DNA from: an uncultured Pelagibacteraceae bacterium
GTDB taxonomy: Bacteria > Pseudomonadota > Alphaproteobacteria > Pelagibacterales > Pelagibacteraceae
Assembly (NCBI GenBank): GCA_902553675.1
Contig: CACDLV010000003.1
Coordinates: 1-58,406 of the forward strand
DNA length: 58,406 nt
Direction: 5' to 3'
A model generated the notes under the pieces. The model was given only the letters and a program-made list of their open reading frames with translations, searched no databases and was not told where the DNA came from. Numbering within the stretch: the stretch's first letter is position 1; every line of letters begins with the position of its first letter. Positions 8,514 through 18,010 of the stretch are shown here, in pieces. A program made the translations under genes and the position numbers.

Positions 8514-9948
8514 TCCAAGACTTAAGGAAGAATGTGGAGTTTTTGGTATTAGCAATGCAAAAGATGCTTCAGCTCTAACAGCACTTGGACTTCACGCTTT
8601 ACAACACAGAGGTCAAGAAGGTTGTGGAATAGTTACTTTTGATGGGGAAAAATATTATTCTGAAAAAAGATTTGGTTTGGTTGGTGATAATTTCAACAAA
8701 GAAAAAGTGCTTAACAATCTTAAGGGAAATTATGCTATTGGCCATAATAGATACAGTACGACTGGAAATAATATATTAAGAAACATACAACCTTTTTTCG
8801 CTGACACCAATGCAGGCGGAATTGGAGTTGCACACAATGGAAATCTTACCAATTCAATAGCTTTAAGAAATAAACTAGTTGAAGATGGAGCTATATTTTA
8901 TACTACCTCAGACACTGAAACGATTGTTCAATTAATTGCTAAATCAAAAAGACCAAAAACAATTGACAAAGTAATTGATGCAATTTTTCAAATTCAAGGT
9001 GGCTATGCATTAGTGATGTTAACGCAAAACTCTTTAATTGGTGTCAGGGATCCTTATGGAATTAGACCACTAGTAATTGGTAAGCTTGGCAATAGTTATG
9101 TCTTGGCATCTGAAACTTGTGCATTTGACATTATTGGTGCTAAATTTGTTAGAGAAGTTGAAAATGGTGAGATAGTTTTAATTGAAAATAATGAGCTGAA
9201 AAGTATTAAGCCCTTCCCTGCTAAAAAAGTTAGACCTTGTGTATTTGAATATATTTATTTTTCAAGACCAGACAGTCTAATAGGAGGAAAAACGGCATAT
9301 GAGCATAGAAAAAACATAGGTAAAGAACTTGCAAAAGAAAATGATACTGATGCTGATATAGTGGTTCCTGTTCCAGACTCTGGAAATGCTGCTGCTATGG
9401 GTTTTGCTCAAGAATTAAAAATGAACTTTGAATATGGATTAATTAGAAATCATTATGTTGGAAGGACTTTCATTGAACCAAGCCAAAAAATTAGAAGCTT
9501 GGGTGTTAAATTAAAATTAAATGCTAATCAAACAACAATAAAAAATAAAAAAATTATTCTAATTGATGACTCTCTTGTTCGGGGAACAACATCTTATAAA
9601 ATTGTTAAAATGCTTTACGATGCTGGTGCAAAAGAAGTTCATGTTAAAATTGCGTGCCCTGAAATAAGATACCCAGATTTCTATGGTGTAGACACACCTA
9701 CAAAAAAAGAATTATTAGCAGCAAATAAAACAAATGATGAAATTTGTGAATATATTGGAGCTAAATCTTTAAGATTTTTATCAATAGAGGGATTGTATAA
9801 AGCTATTGGTTTTGAAAAAAGAAATGAAACATATCCACAATTAACAGATCATTATTTCACAGGTGAATACCCTGTTAAATTAGTAGATGAATTAGGAGAT
9901 AATAAAATAACTCAATTATCTTTATTAAGCAGTGGATCAAACAATTAA
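8467..9948 (+). CDS. purF: Amidophosphoribosyltransferase PurF
   Basis: A 493-residue enzyme for the first step of purine synthesis, glutamine + PRPP to phosphoribosylamine. The N-terminal nucleophile is Cys23 (EECGVFG), so residues 1-22 would be a propeptide removed on maturation. The PRPP-binding motif IILIDDSLVRGTT is at 363-375. From 8467 to Cys23 there is no other ATG, GTG or TTG in frame, so the 47-bp overlap with cvpA is forced unless a rarer codon is used. The cysteines that bind an Fe-S cluster in the Bacillus-type enzyme seem absent: the late region reads PDFYG and has no CxxC near the end. Confidence 0.95.
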   Translation: MKKHIKILEKKLKNYNPRLKEECGVFGISNAKDASALTALGLHALQHRGQEGCGIVTFDGEKYYSEKRFGLVGDNFNKEKVLNNLKGNYAIGHNRYSTTGNNILRNIQPFFADTNAGGIGVAHNGNLTNSIALRNKLVEDGAIFYTTSDTETIVQLIAKSKRPKTIDKVIDAIFQIQGGYALVMLTQNSLIGVRDPYGIRPLVIGKLGNSYVLASETCAFDIIGAKFVREVENGEIVLIENNELKSIKPFPAKKVRPCVFEYIYFSRPDSLIGGKTAYEHRKNIGKELAKENDTDADIVVPVPDSGNAAAMGFAQELKMNFEYGLIRNHYVGRTFIEPSQKIRSLGVKLKLNANQTTIKNKKIILIDDSLVRGTTSYKIVKMLYDAGAKEVHVKIACPEIRYPDFYGVDTPTKKELLAANKTNDEICEYIGAKSLRFLSIEGLYKAIGFEKRNETYPQLTDHYFTGEYPVKLVDELGDNKITQLSLLSSGSNN

Positions 9949-9951
9949 GTT

Positions 9952-10509
9952 ATGAAAACAGTAAATTTTACTGAAATGAAAAATGGAACTAAGGAAGATT
10001 ATGAGCTTCTTGAAAGATTTGAGAAAAACTTTGAAAGACAAACAGCTGAGAGAGTTTTAAATTATTTATCTAAACAAACTACAACTTTAGAAGGTTACAA
10101 AATCACTAGACTAGAGCATTCATTACAAGCTGCAACAAGAGCTTTTAAAAATAAAGAAAGTGATGAAATGGTTGTTGCAACTTTATTACATGATATTGGA
10201 GATGATTTAGCACCAATGAATCATTCTCAATATGCTGCATCTATATTAAGACCTTATGTTTCAGAAAGAACTTATTGGATTGTTTTACACCATGGTCTTT
10301 TTCAAACTTACTACAGCGCTCATCATTTAGGGGGTGATAGAAATGCAAGAGATAAATTTAAAGACCACAAGTATTATCAAGATACGATAGATTTTTGTGA
10401 AAAATATGATCAATGTTCTTTTGATCCTGATTATAAAAGTATGACTTTGGATGATTTTAAGCCATTAGTTAAAAAAATATTCGCAAAAGAGCCTTATTAT
10501 TATCTTTAA
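9952..10509 (+). CDS. HD-domain protein, PhnZ-like fold predicted
   Basis: A 185-residue cytoplasmic protein with HD-superfamily metal ligands in order: His56 (RLEHSLQ), His80-Asp81 (LLHDIGDD), His91, His113/114 (LHHG) and Asp153 (KYDQCS). This six-ligand layout, including the HSLQ context and the extra histidine, resembles the diiron PhnZ/MIOX branch more than simple HD phosphohydrolases. From memory, PhnZ has a lysine four residues after the HHG histidine that grips phosphonate; here a glutamine stands there, so the substrate may differ. It begins 3 bp after purF and may be cotranscribed. Hydrolase or oxygenase activity cannot be decided from sequence alone. Confidence 0.65.
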   Translation: MKTVNFTEMKNGTKEDYELLERFEKNFERQTAERVLNYLSKQTTTLEGYKITRLEHSLQAATRAFKNKESDEMVVATLLHDIGDDLAPMNHSQYAASILRPYVSERTYWIVLHHGLFQTYYSAHHLGGDRNARDKFKDHKYYQDTIDFCEKYDQCSFDPDYKSMTLDDFKPLVKKIFAKEPYYYL

Positions 10510-10538
10510 ATTTAGATATAAATCACTATTTACAGCGC

Positions 10539-11834
10539 ATGATTGATTCAAAAGAAAAAATTATTAATTATTTTAAATCAGGTATTAAAGAACCCAAAAA
10601 TTTTAAAATTGGGATCGAGCATGAAAAGTTTTTATTTAATAATTCAGATAATAAAAGGATTAATTATTCAAAAATAAAAGAAATGTTTACAGCCCTGCTT
10701 GAATTTGGCTGGAATCCAGTTTTTGAAAAAAAAAATATGATTGCTCTTAATAAAGGAGGAAAAAATATAACTCTTGAACCAGGTAATCAGATAGAATTAT
10801 CAGGAGATAAATTAAATCATATGCACGAAGCTTGCGCTGAGTCACAAGACTATTTGTTTGAATTAAAACAAGTTACAAAAAAATTAGATATAAAAATTGT
10901 TAGTGCAGGATTCGACCCTATATCTAAATTAAGTGAAATCCCAAATAATCCTAAACAAAGATATGAATTGATGACTAAGGATATGCCTCTAGGTGGTGAA
11001 CTTAGTTTGGATATGATGTATCGAACATGCGGTACACAGTTAAATATAGATTATAGCTCAGAAGAAGATTTTATTAAAAAATTTAGAGTAGCAAACTCAA
11101 TTGTACCTATTGCAATTGCTTTGTTTGCCAATTCCTCAATTGTGGAAAAAAAAAATAGTAACTATTTATCTTATAGATCTAAAGTATGGCAAAGTACTTC
11201 TAGAGGTGGATTACCTAAATTATTTTTCGAAAATATTAATTTTGAAAAATATGCGGATTTTGTAATAAATTTTCCTATATTATTTATACAAAATAAAGAT
11301 CAGTATATTTCAGGTAGGAAATATATTTTTAAAGATTTTATGGAAGGAAAAATCCATGAAATTGGAAATAGACCTCCAACTGAAACAGACTTAACAACTC
11401 ACTTAAGTACAATATTTACTGAAAACAGAATTAAAAAATATATTGAATTGAGATCAATGGATACCTGTGGTTGGGATTGTTTATGTGCAGGACCAGCTTT
11501 CAATATAGGTATGCTTTATGGAAATTTAGATGAAGTTCATGAACTAATTTCAACATGGGACATCGATAAAATAATTAATGCTTATATAGAGGCACCACAA
11601 AAGGGATTTAATACACAATTAATGGGTAAAGATCTTCTTTATTGGTCATCTACACTTTTAGATCTTTCAAGAAAAGGGTTAGAGAATAGAGATGTTTTAA
11701 GTAAAAAAGGTAATAATGAAACTATATTCCTTAACCATCTACAAAAAGTAATAGATAATAAGACAACAAACGCAGATCATATGATTAGTAAATTTTCAAA
11801 AAACGAAAATTTAGACGAATTATATGATAAATAA
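10539..11834 (+). CDS. gshA: Glutamate-cysteine ligase, plant/alphaproteobacterial (GCS2) type
   Basis: A 431-residue enzyme that joins glutamate and cysteine with ATP, the first step of glutathione synthesis. Residues 24-32 read IGIEHEKFL, the metal- and glutamate-binding start of the GCS2 family. LGGELSLDMMYRTCGTQLNIDY and HLSTIFTENRIKKYIELRSMD are also characteristic. The length is near that of the alphaproteobacterial/plant enzyme rather than the longer E. coli type. Its 3' end overlaps gshB by 11 bp, so the two form an operon. Confidence 0.92.
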   Translation: MIDSKEKIINYFKSGIKEPKNFKIGIEHEKFLFNNSDNKRINYSKIKEMFTALLEFGWNPVFEKKNMIALNKGGKNITLEPGNQIELSGDKLNHMHEACAESQDYLFELKQVTKKLDIKIVSAGFDPISKLSEIPNNPKQRYELMTKDMPLGGELSLDMMYRTCGTQLNIDYSSEEDFIKKFRVANSIVPIAIALFANSSIVEKKNSNYLSYRSKVWQSTSRGGLPKLFFENINFEKYADFVINFPILFIQNKDQYISGRKYIFKDFMEGKIHEIGNRPPTETDLTTHLSTIFTENRIKKYIELRSMDTCGWDCLCAGPAFNIGMLYGNLDEVHELISTWDIDKIINAYIEAPQKGFNTQLMGKDLLYWSSTLLDLSRKGLENRDVLSKKGNNETIFLNHLQKVIDNKTTNADHMISKFSKNENLDELYDK

Positions 11835-12750
11835 AATTGTTGCTATTCAAGGAAATCATCCTTCTAAACTAAATCCTTTAACGGATACAAGCGTATTTTT
11901 AGCAAACGAAATTCAGAACAAAAAATATAAAATTTTCTATTACGATCCAAAAGACTTGTCAGTTGTTAATTCAAAAATTACAGCCAAAGGTTTTTTTATT
12001 AAATTTAACTATAGCAATAAAAAATTCTATAAAATTACAAAAAAACAAAATTTAGAATTAAGTAAATGTAAATTTATTCTTATTCGCCAAGATCCACCTT
12101 TTAATCTAGAATATATTTCAACAACATACATTTTGGATACAATTAAGACTAAAGTTAAAATAATTAACAACCCTACTTCAATAAGGAATATTTCTGAAAA
12201 ATTGTACTCATCCAAATATCAAAAATATATGCCAGCTACTATTTTTAGTCAAAATATGGATGAAATAAAAAAATTTTTCAAAAAAAATAAAAAAGTCATC
12301 TTAAAACCCATCCATAGTTTCAGTGGAAATGATATTCATTTACTAACTAAATTTAATTCAAAATTGGTTAATAAATTTATAAAAAAACATGATCATGTCA
12401 TGTGCCAAAAATTTCTTCCTAGAATTAGTAAGGGAGATAAAAGGGTTTTTATTATTAATGGGAAAGTATGTGGTGCAATTTCAAGGGTTCCAAAGAAAGG
12501 TTCAATTTTAAGTAATATGAGCAAAGGAGCCAAACCAACCAATATAGAATTAACAAGTAAAGAAATTAAAATTTCAAAACTAATTGCAAAAGATTTAAAA
12601 AAAGAAAATATTTTTTTTGCAGGAATTGATTTTATAGATCAAAAACTCAATGGAGACATAAATGTTACATCTCCAACTGGACTTAAAACACTTTATGATC
12701 TATCTGGAAAAAATTTAGCTAAAACTTTTTGGAAAGAGCTTAAAGCGTGA
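11824..12750 (+). CDS. gshB: Glutathione synthetase
   Basis: A 308-residue ATP-grasp enzyme that adds glycine to gamma-glutamylcysteine. Family marks are RQDPPFNLEYISTTYILD, NPTSIRNISEKLYSSKY, the ATP-grasp lysine segment LKPIHSFSGNDIHLL, and NVTSPTGLKTL near the end. It overlaps gshA by 11 bp, and the following transporter begins with a GTG inside its TGA stop region. Slightly shorter and more lysine-rich than the E. coli enzyme, as expected in an AT-rich genome. Confidence 0.92.
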   Translation: MINKIVAIQGNHPSKLNPLTDTSVFLANEIQNKKYKIFYYDPKDLSVVNSKITAKGFFIKFNYSNKKFYKITKKQNLELSKCKFILIRQDPPFNLEYISTTYILDTIKTKVKIINNPTSIRNISEKLYSSKYQKYMPATIFSQNMDEIKKFFKKNKKVILKPIHSFSGNDIHLLTKFNSKLVNKFIKKHDHVMCQKFLPRISKGDKRVFIINGKVCGAISRVPKKGSILSNMSKGAKPTNIELTSKEIKISKLIAKDLKKENIFFAGIDFIDQKLNGDINVTSPTGLKTLYDLSGKNLAKTFWKELKA

Positions 12751-13622
12751 ACAATTTAACTAATCAGCAAAAAGGTTCATTGATGGCTTTTATAGGAGTT
12801 ATGTTTATAACTCCAGACTCTTTACTAATTAGATTATCAAATATTGATACTTGGGGGATGCTTTTTTATAGAGGAGCAATACCATTTGTGGTAGTTCTAA
12901 TCGGTCTTCTTTTATTTTATAAAAATAATTTCTTAAAAGCTTTATTTAAAATTGGTTATCCAGGTATTTTTTATGTAATTAGTTTTTCTATTTGCAATAT
13001 TACTTTTATTATCTCAATTCAAAACACTAATGTAGCAAATACTTTATTAATGGTAGCTCTTGCGCCAATGCTTTCAGCAATCTTGGGAGCTATTTTCTTA
13101 AAAGAAAAACCAGATAATAAGACTTGGCTCGCTATAATAATTACCTTTATTGCTTGTGTTTATATTTTTTACGACTCTTTAAGTCTTGGTAATTTTTATG
13201 GAGATTTGTTTGGTTTAATAACTTCTTTTGGATTGGCTTGCAACGCAAACATCGCAAGATATGCAAAATCTACCGATTTAGTACCTGCTGCAGTAATTGG
13301 GAAATCTTGTGTTGGAATATTTGCCTTTTTCTTTGTTAAAGACTTTGCATTAGTGGGAAATGATCTTTTTTATATACCTTTAATGTGTGTGATGTGTGTA
13401 GCCATACCATTTGTATTGGTCACCATAGCACCAAGATTTATAACTGCAGCTGAAGTTAATCTATTTTTCCTTCTAGAAACTATCCTTGGACCGATATGGG
13501 TTTGGATGGTTATTAAAGAACAGCCTTCTAACGAGACTATCTATGGAGGTATCGTTATCATTATTACGATAGCAATTCATTCTTTACTGGCCATAAAAAA
13601 AACACAAACCAAAACTACGTAG
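12747..13622 (+). CDS. EamA/DMT family transporter next to glutathione genes
   Basis: A 291-residue protein with about ten hydrophobic segments in two repeated halves, the drug/metabolite transporter pattern. The start is GTG at 12747, overlapping the gshB stop by 4 bp. Family members export or import amino acids and other metabolites and cannot be assigned by sequence. Tight coupling to gshA-gshB suggests a thiol, gamma-glutamyl peptide or cysteine-related substrate; this is inference. It is one of three EamA genes in the window, each tied to a different metabolic operon. Confidence 0.85.
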   Translation: MNNLTNQQKGSLMAFIGVMFITPDSLLIRLSNIDTWGMLFYRGAIPFVVVLIGLLLFYKNNFLKALFKIGYPGIFYVISFSICNITFIISIQNTNVANTLLMVALAPMLSAILGAIFLKEKPDNKTWLAIIITFIACVYIFYDSLSLGNFYGDLFGLITSFGLACNANIARYAKSTDLVPAAVIGKSCVGIFAFFFVKDFALVGNDLFYIPLMCVMCVAIPFVLVTIAPRFITAAEVNLFFLLETILGPIWVWMVIKEQPSNETIYGGIVIIITIAIHSLLAIKKTQTKTT

Positions 13623-13652
13623 CCAGAAATTATTAAACTTAAAAAAATAAAT

Positions 13653-14957
13653 ATGCAAAAAGAAGTAAAAAAGTCTTGGGCTCTATTTATAGGGATAGGA
13701 GTAATGATGATTGCTCATGGTTTGCAAATGCAAGTTATGGGTATTCGATCAGTACTTGAAGATTTTAGTGTTTTTACAACTGGTATCTTTATGTCCGGTT
13801 ATTATGTTGGGTATTTTGTAGGCTCAAGAACAACACCTAATTTTGTTTCAAAAGTTGGTCACATAAGAGTTTTTGCTGCATTCGCTTCACTTGCATCTTT
13901 AAGTGCTTTAATTGCTGTTGTTTATATAAATCCATTCATGTGGACAATTAGTAGGTTTATAACAGGCATAAGTTTAGTTAGTTGTTATGTGGTTACTGAA
14001 AGCTGGTTAAATGATAGAGCGACTAATAAAAATAGAGGACAACTATTGTCTGCTTATATGATGGTAATCTATTTTGGATTAGCTATAGGTATGTTGCTAC
14101 TTAATGTTAGCAAACCAGAAGACTACGAACCATTTATTTTAGTTTCCATTTTACTTTCTCTTGCGCTTGTACCTATTTTATTGACTAAAAGACCTGCCCC
14201 TAAATTTAAAAAGATAGAAACAATAAGTATCAAAGAATTGTATAAGATTTCACCACTTGGTTCATTGAGCTCATTCTTTACTGGTATCATTCACGCAGCA
14301 TTCTTTTCTTTAATATCTGTTTACGCAACACTAGCAAAATTTTCTTTGGTTGAAACATCAATACTTTTATTTATTGCAACAATTGCAGGAGTTATTGGCC
14401 AAGGACCAATAGGTTATTTTTCAGATACATTTGATAGAAGAAAAGTAATTGTTATTACAACTTTTGGAAGTTGTTTTTTAGCGTTTATTTCAATTCTAAC
14501 TTCAAATGATCCTATTCAAAATATTTATTACATGGATGAATTTGCTTTTAGAAAAATTATATTTTTTATTGCTGTAGGATTGTATTCAAGTTTATGTCTT
14601 CCTTTGTTTTCACTTAACCTAGCTCACACAAATGACTTTGTTCCAAAATCAAAATTCGTTGCAGCTGGAGGTGGTTTGCAGTTTATCTTTGGTGTAGGGG
14701 CAATTAGTGGTCCTATTTTATGTTCTGTGTTTATGGAATGGTTTGGATTAAATGGTTTATTTATTTTTTTAATTATTGCGCATGCGATAATTGGTGGATT
14801 TGGTTTATATAGAATGAAAGTTAGAGATACTGTTGAAAACCCAGACTCAACTTTTACACCAGTTCCAGCAACAATTACACCTGCAGGATTAGAGCTTGAT
14901 CCAGATGCTCCTGCAACACTTGATGAAAATATAATTAATGAAACTGCAAAGCCTTAA
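13653..14957 (+). CDS. MFS transporter
   Basis: A 434-residue protein with about twelve membrane segments. The MFS signature between segments 2 and 3 is visible as GSRTTPNFVSKVGHIR, and the equivalent in the second half as GYFSDTFDRRKVIV. The overall shape resembles the YcaD-like group. The C-terminal tail (about 40 residues) is proline- and acid-rich and presumably cytoplasmic. It starts 30 bp after the EamA gene, and its last 4 bases overlap the convergent MOSC gene. The substrate is unknown. Confidence 0.85.
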   Translation: MQKEVKKSWALFIGIGVMMIAHGLQMQVMGIRSVLEDFSVFTTGIFMSGYYVGYFVGSRTTPNFVSKVGHIRVFAAFASLASLSALIAVVYINPFMWTISRFITGISLVSCYVVTESWLNDRATNKNRGQLLSAYMMVIYFGLAIGMLLLNVSKPEDYEPFILVSILLSLALVPILLTKRPAPKFKKIETISIKELYKISPLGSLSSFFTGIIHAAFFSLISVYATLAKFSLVETSILLFIATIAGVIGQGPIGYFSDTFDRRKVIVITTFGSCFLAFISILTSNDPIQNIYYMDEFAFRKIIFFIAVGLYSSLCLPLFSLNLAHTNDFVPKSKFVAAGGGLQFIFGVGAISGPILCSVFMEWFGLNGLFIFLIIAHAIIGGFGLYRMKVRDTVENPDSTFTPVPATITPAGLELDPDAPATLDENIINETAKP

Positions 14958-15403
14958 TTGTTAATTACCTGTATTTTATCACCTATATTTATTTTAGATG
15001 AAGAAAGAATCTGGCATCTAAGGCCTCCTTTTCTCATAAATTCTTTAAGAATATTTTTTTGATCAAGCATTTCAGTCAAATGTCGACACGGACGACATAA
15101 TTCTATTCCCTCTAATTCAACATTTCCTACCTTTAATTTTTTTCCAATTAAATTATTTAATTGAATGCCTTTTGTAACAACATTTCGTCTAAAATCTGCG
15201 TAAGGTATATCTAGTCCAAATTTAATATTATATTCATCAATATTTTCAGCCTCTATTAAAGATAGTTGATTGTAAGGATCATTAAAATCATGAAAATGTC
15301 GATCGCCTACTATTCCTTTGTTAGCTAAAACCTCAATTGAATTTACTTCCTTGATTGGTTGATTGTTGTTAGCAGCAATTCCTAATTTAAATACTTCGGC
15401 CAT
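14954..15403 (-). CDS. MOSC domain protein
   Basis: A 149-residue protein that is essentially one MOSC domain (the sulfurase C-terminal fold). NKGIVGDRHFHDF, QLSLIEAENI, a FRRNVVTKGIQLN stretch, and GIELCRPCRHL with the expected conserved cysteine are seen. MOSC proteins bind molybdopterin or carry sulfur; stand-alone copies include pyridoxal- or amidoxime-reducing enzyme partners and thiol-adduct resistance proteins. The genome has molybdopterin enzymes (formate dehydrogenase in this window), but no partner gene is adjacent. It converges with the MFS gene, overlapping 4 bp. Confidence 0.8.
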   Translation of the reverse strand: MAEVFKLGIAANNNQPIKEVNSIEVLANKGIVGDRHFHDFNDPYNQLSLIEAENIDEYNIKFGLDIPYADFRRNVVTKGIQLNNLIGKKLKVGNVELEGIELCRPCRHLTEMLDQKNILKEFMRKGGLRCQILSSSKINIGDKIQVINN

Positions 15404-15450
15404 AAATTATTGAAGAAATAGTTGAGCTCATATAATCTTTTCAAAATAAT

Positions 15451-16275
15451 ATGACTTATCTATCATCAAATCAACTTAAACAGTATGAAGATCAAGGTTA
15501 CATATCTCCTATTGAAGTTTTGTCTAGTAATGAAGCATTAGAGGCAAGAGAGGAAATTGAATTAATTGAAAAAAAATTACCAAATGAAATAGATAAGTCG
15601 GGAAGATATAATATTCATTTAATTTCACCAAAACTTGATTCGATTGTTCATAATTCAAAAATTTTAGATGCTGTAGAAAGTATTATTGGAACAAATATCT
15701 TAGTTTGTAGCACTACTTTATTTATTAAAAATCCTAACGAACAAGGTTTTGTAAGTTATCACCAAGATGCAAAATACATAGGATTAGAACCTCATAATTG
15801 GGTCACAGCATGGGTTGCATTAACAGACTCAAATGAAAACAACGGATGTATGAAAATGTGGCCTAAATCACATATAAATATTAAAGAACACAATGAAAAA
15901 TTTAATGAGGGAAATTTACTTACCAGGGGACAAACAGTAGAGAATGTGCCTGAAGACAAAGTTAAATCTATAGAACTAAAAGCTGGTCAAATGTCTTTGC
16001 ATCATCCAAGAGTAGTGCATGGGTCAGGCTTTAATAAAAGTAATGACAGAAGGATAGGATTTGTTATTCAAAGTTATATAGGCACAAACGTAAAACAAAC
16101 CTTAGGTAAAAATAGTGTTCAAATTGCAAGAGGAGAGGATAAATATAATTTTCATAAAAAAATAGGAAGGCCAAACGGATTAATGAATACAAATGATCTT
16201 AAAATAAAAAAACAAGAAAACGATTATCTTCAAGAAATTTTTTACAAGGGTTCGGTAAAGAAAGGTTTTTATTAA
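15451..16275 (+). CDS. PhyH-family Fe(II)/2-oxoglutarate dioxygenase
   Basis: A 274-residue protein of the phytanoyl-CoA dioxygenase family. The facial triad is visible: the HxD pair in SYHQDAKYIGL and the distal histidine in LHHPRVVHGSG, with the 2-oxoglutarate-binding arginine in NDRRIGFVIQ. Members hydroxylate small molecules such as ectoine, phosphonates or lipids; the substrate here is not evident. It is the first gene of the accessory run to about 23.2 kb and diverges from the MOSC gene across a 47-bp gap. The TPR/glycosyltransferase gene starts 2 bp after it. Confidence 0.8.
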   Translation: MTYLSSNQLKQYEDQGYISPIEVLSSNEALEAREEIELIEKKLPNEIDKSGRYNIHLISPKLDSIVHNSKILDAVESIIGTNILVCSTTLFIKNPNEQGFVSYHQDAKYIGLEPHNWVTAWVALTDSNENNGCMKMWPKSHINIKEHNEKFNEGNLLTRGQTVENVPEDKVKSIELKAGQMSLHHPRVVHGSGFNKSNDRRIGFVIQSYIGTNVKQTLGKNSVQIARGEDKYNFHKKIGRPNGLMNTNDLKIKKQENDYLQEIFYKGSVKKGFY

Positions 16276-16277
16276 TT

Positions 16278-17999
16278 GTGTCGAATTTAAATGAAATTGT
16301 AGAAAATATTAAAATTAACAAACTCGATCATGCATTAAAACTTTGCGAAATATATGAAAACAATCAAAATAAATATATTATTTATAATTTAAAGGGAGTA
16401 ATTTTTTTTTCAAAAAATGATTTAAAAAGAGCAGAAATTAATTTTTTAAATTCCTATAAAATTAATAATACTTTTAAGGACGCGATAAAAAATTTGATAC
16501 TCATCTATAACAGAAAGAAAAATTTTAGAAAATTTATATTTTTTGCCGAAAAATTGGTTGAAATAGAAAGATCAAATCCACTATTTAACTTTCAGCTTGG
16601 TTACGGTTATGGAGAAATTCAAAATTACAAAAAGTCTATTAAGTTTTACAAAATATGTATTGAACTTGATCAAAATTATAAACACATGGTTTTTAATAAT
16701 ATTGGTAGCTCATATGCAAAGATACAAAAATACAAAAATTCAAATAGATATTATTTTAGGGCTTTAAAAAATAATGAAAACAACAAAATTATAATTAACA
16801 ATATTTTTTCAAACTACATTGGATTGAGAGATAAAAGAAATTCAGAATTGTATTTTGAAAAAGCAAAAAATTTAGACCAAAATTATATAGAATTCATATA
16901 CAATAAAGCTGAATATTTCATTTTAATTGGAAAAATTTCTAAAGCGATCCAAATATTGGAAGATAACAAAAAAAACCTAAGATTTCTAATTAGACTAATT
17001 AAAATTTATTTCACAATTGGTAAAAACATTGAGGGACAATCATTATTTAATTCTTCAAAAGAAAGTTTTTTAAATAATACTAGCGGTCTTAATTTTTTAG
17101 GAATGAGGTTGCTCTATGAAGGTGATTTCATAAATGGTTGGAAATATTATGATCTAGGTGCTTTTAAATCCAATCATCTTTTTCAAAATATTAATTTATG
17201 GAGTGGTCAAAATTTAGAAGAAAAACATATTGTTGTTTTTAATGAACAAGGACTTGGAGATGCAATACAATTTTCAAAATATATTATTCCATTATTGGAA
17301 ATTTCAAAAAAAGTTACTTTTGTTGTAAATGAAAACATACAGAAAATTTTTAGGTCTGATATTCCAAATCTAGAAATTAAAAATATTAATACTTTAGATA
17401 ATAATCAATTTGATTTTAAAATACCTTTAGGTTCACTAATAAAATTTTTTTATAAAAATAAAATTGATTCGAATAAATTAATAAGTAAAAAAAATGAAAA
17501 CAAAATAAACTCGAATGTAATAAAGTTTAATAAAAGTAAATTAAATGTAGGTATAGCTTGGTCTGGATCATTTAATGGCCCAAATGAACCCTATAGATCT
17601 ATCCCTCTTAAGTCTTTAAAAAAAATATTTTCTTTAGATATAAATTATTTTTGTTTGCAAAACGAAATTTGGGATAGAGATTTAAACGATTTTAAATTAA
17701 TAAAAATAAATGATTTTGGAAAATACAGTCTAAATGAGATGAAATCAATAATACCAAATTTAGATTTAGTAATATCAACTGATACATCTTTTTTACATTT
17801 GTCTTCAACACTTAATATAGACACATGGGGTATTTTAAATTTGTATCCAGATTGGAGATGGGGAGAATTTAATAAAATTAATCCTTATAAATCTCTTAAA
17901 TTGTTTCATCAAAAAAATTTTAATAAATGGGATGATATTGAATTAGAAATTTTTGAAAATTTAAAAAAAAAATTAAAGGAAAAATTGATAACTAAGTAA
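16278..17999 (+). CDS. TPR protein with a C-terminal GT9-like glycosyltransferase domain
   Basis: A 573-residue protein with a GTG start at 16278. About the first 270 residues are degenerate TPR helices (for example FQLGYGYGEIQNYKKSIKFY). The C-terminal 250 residues resemble the heptosyltransferase (GT9-like) part of TPR fusion proteins: FNEQGLGDAIQFSKYI, an NVGIAWSGS motif, and PNLDLVISTDTSFLHLSSTL. Such proteins probably add sugars to proteins or surface glycans. Very lysine/asparagine-rich composition. It begins 2 bp after the PhyH gene and is followed by two Gfo/Idh genes, consistent with a glycan or sugar module. Confidence 0.72.
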   Translation: MSNLNEIVENIKINKLDHALKLCEIYENNQNKYIIYNLKGVIFFSKNDLKRAEINFLNSYKINNTFKDAIKNLILIYNRKKNFRKFIFFAEKLVEIERSNPLFNFQLGYGYGEIQNYKKSIKFYKICIELDQNYKHMVFNNIGSSYAKIQKYKNSNRYYFRALKNNENNKIIINNIFSNYIGLRDKRNSELYFEKAKNLDQNYIEFIYNKAEYFILIGKISKAIQILEDNKKNLRFLIRLIKIYFTIGKNIEGQSLFNSSKESFLNNTSGLNFLGMRLLYEGDFINGWKYYDLGAFKSNHLFQNINLWSGQNLEEKHIVVFNEQGLGDAIQFSKYIIPLLEISKKVTFVVNENIQKIFRSDIPNLEIKNINTLDNNQFDFKIPLGSLIKFFYKNKIDSNKLISKKNENKINSNVIKFNKSKLNVGIAWSGSFNGPNEPYRSIPLKSLKKIFSLDINYFCLQNEIWDRDLNDFKLIKINDFGKYSLNEMKSIIPNLDLVISTDTSFLHLSSTLNIDTWGILNLYPDWRWGEFNKINPYKSLKLFHQKNFNKWDDIELEIFENLKKKLKEKLITK

Positions 18000-18010
18000 T
18001 AAAAAAAAAT

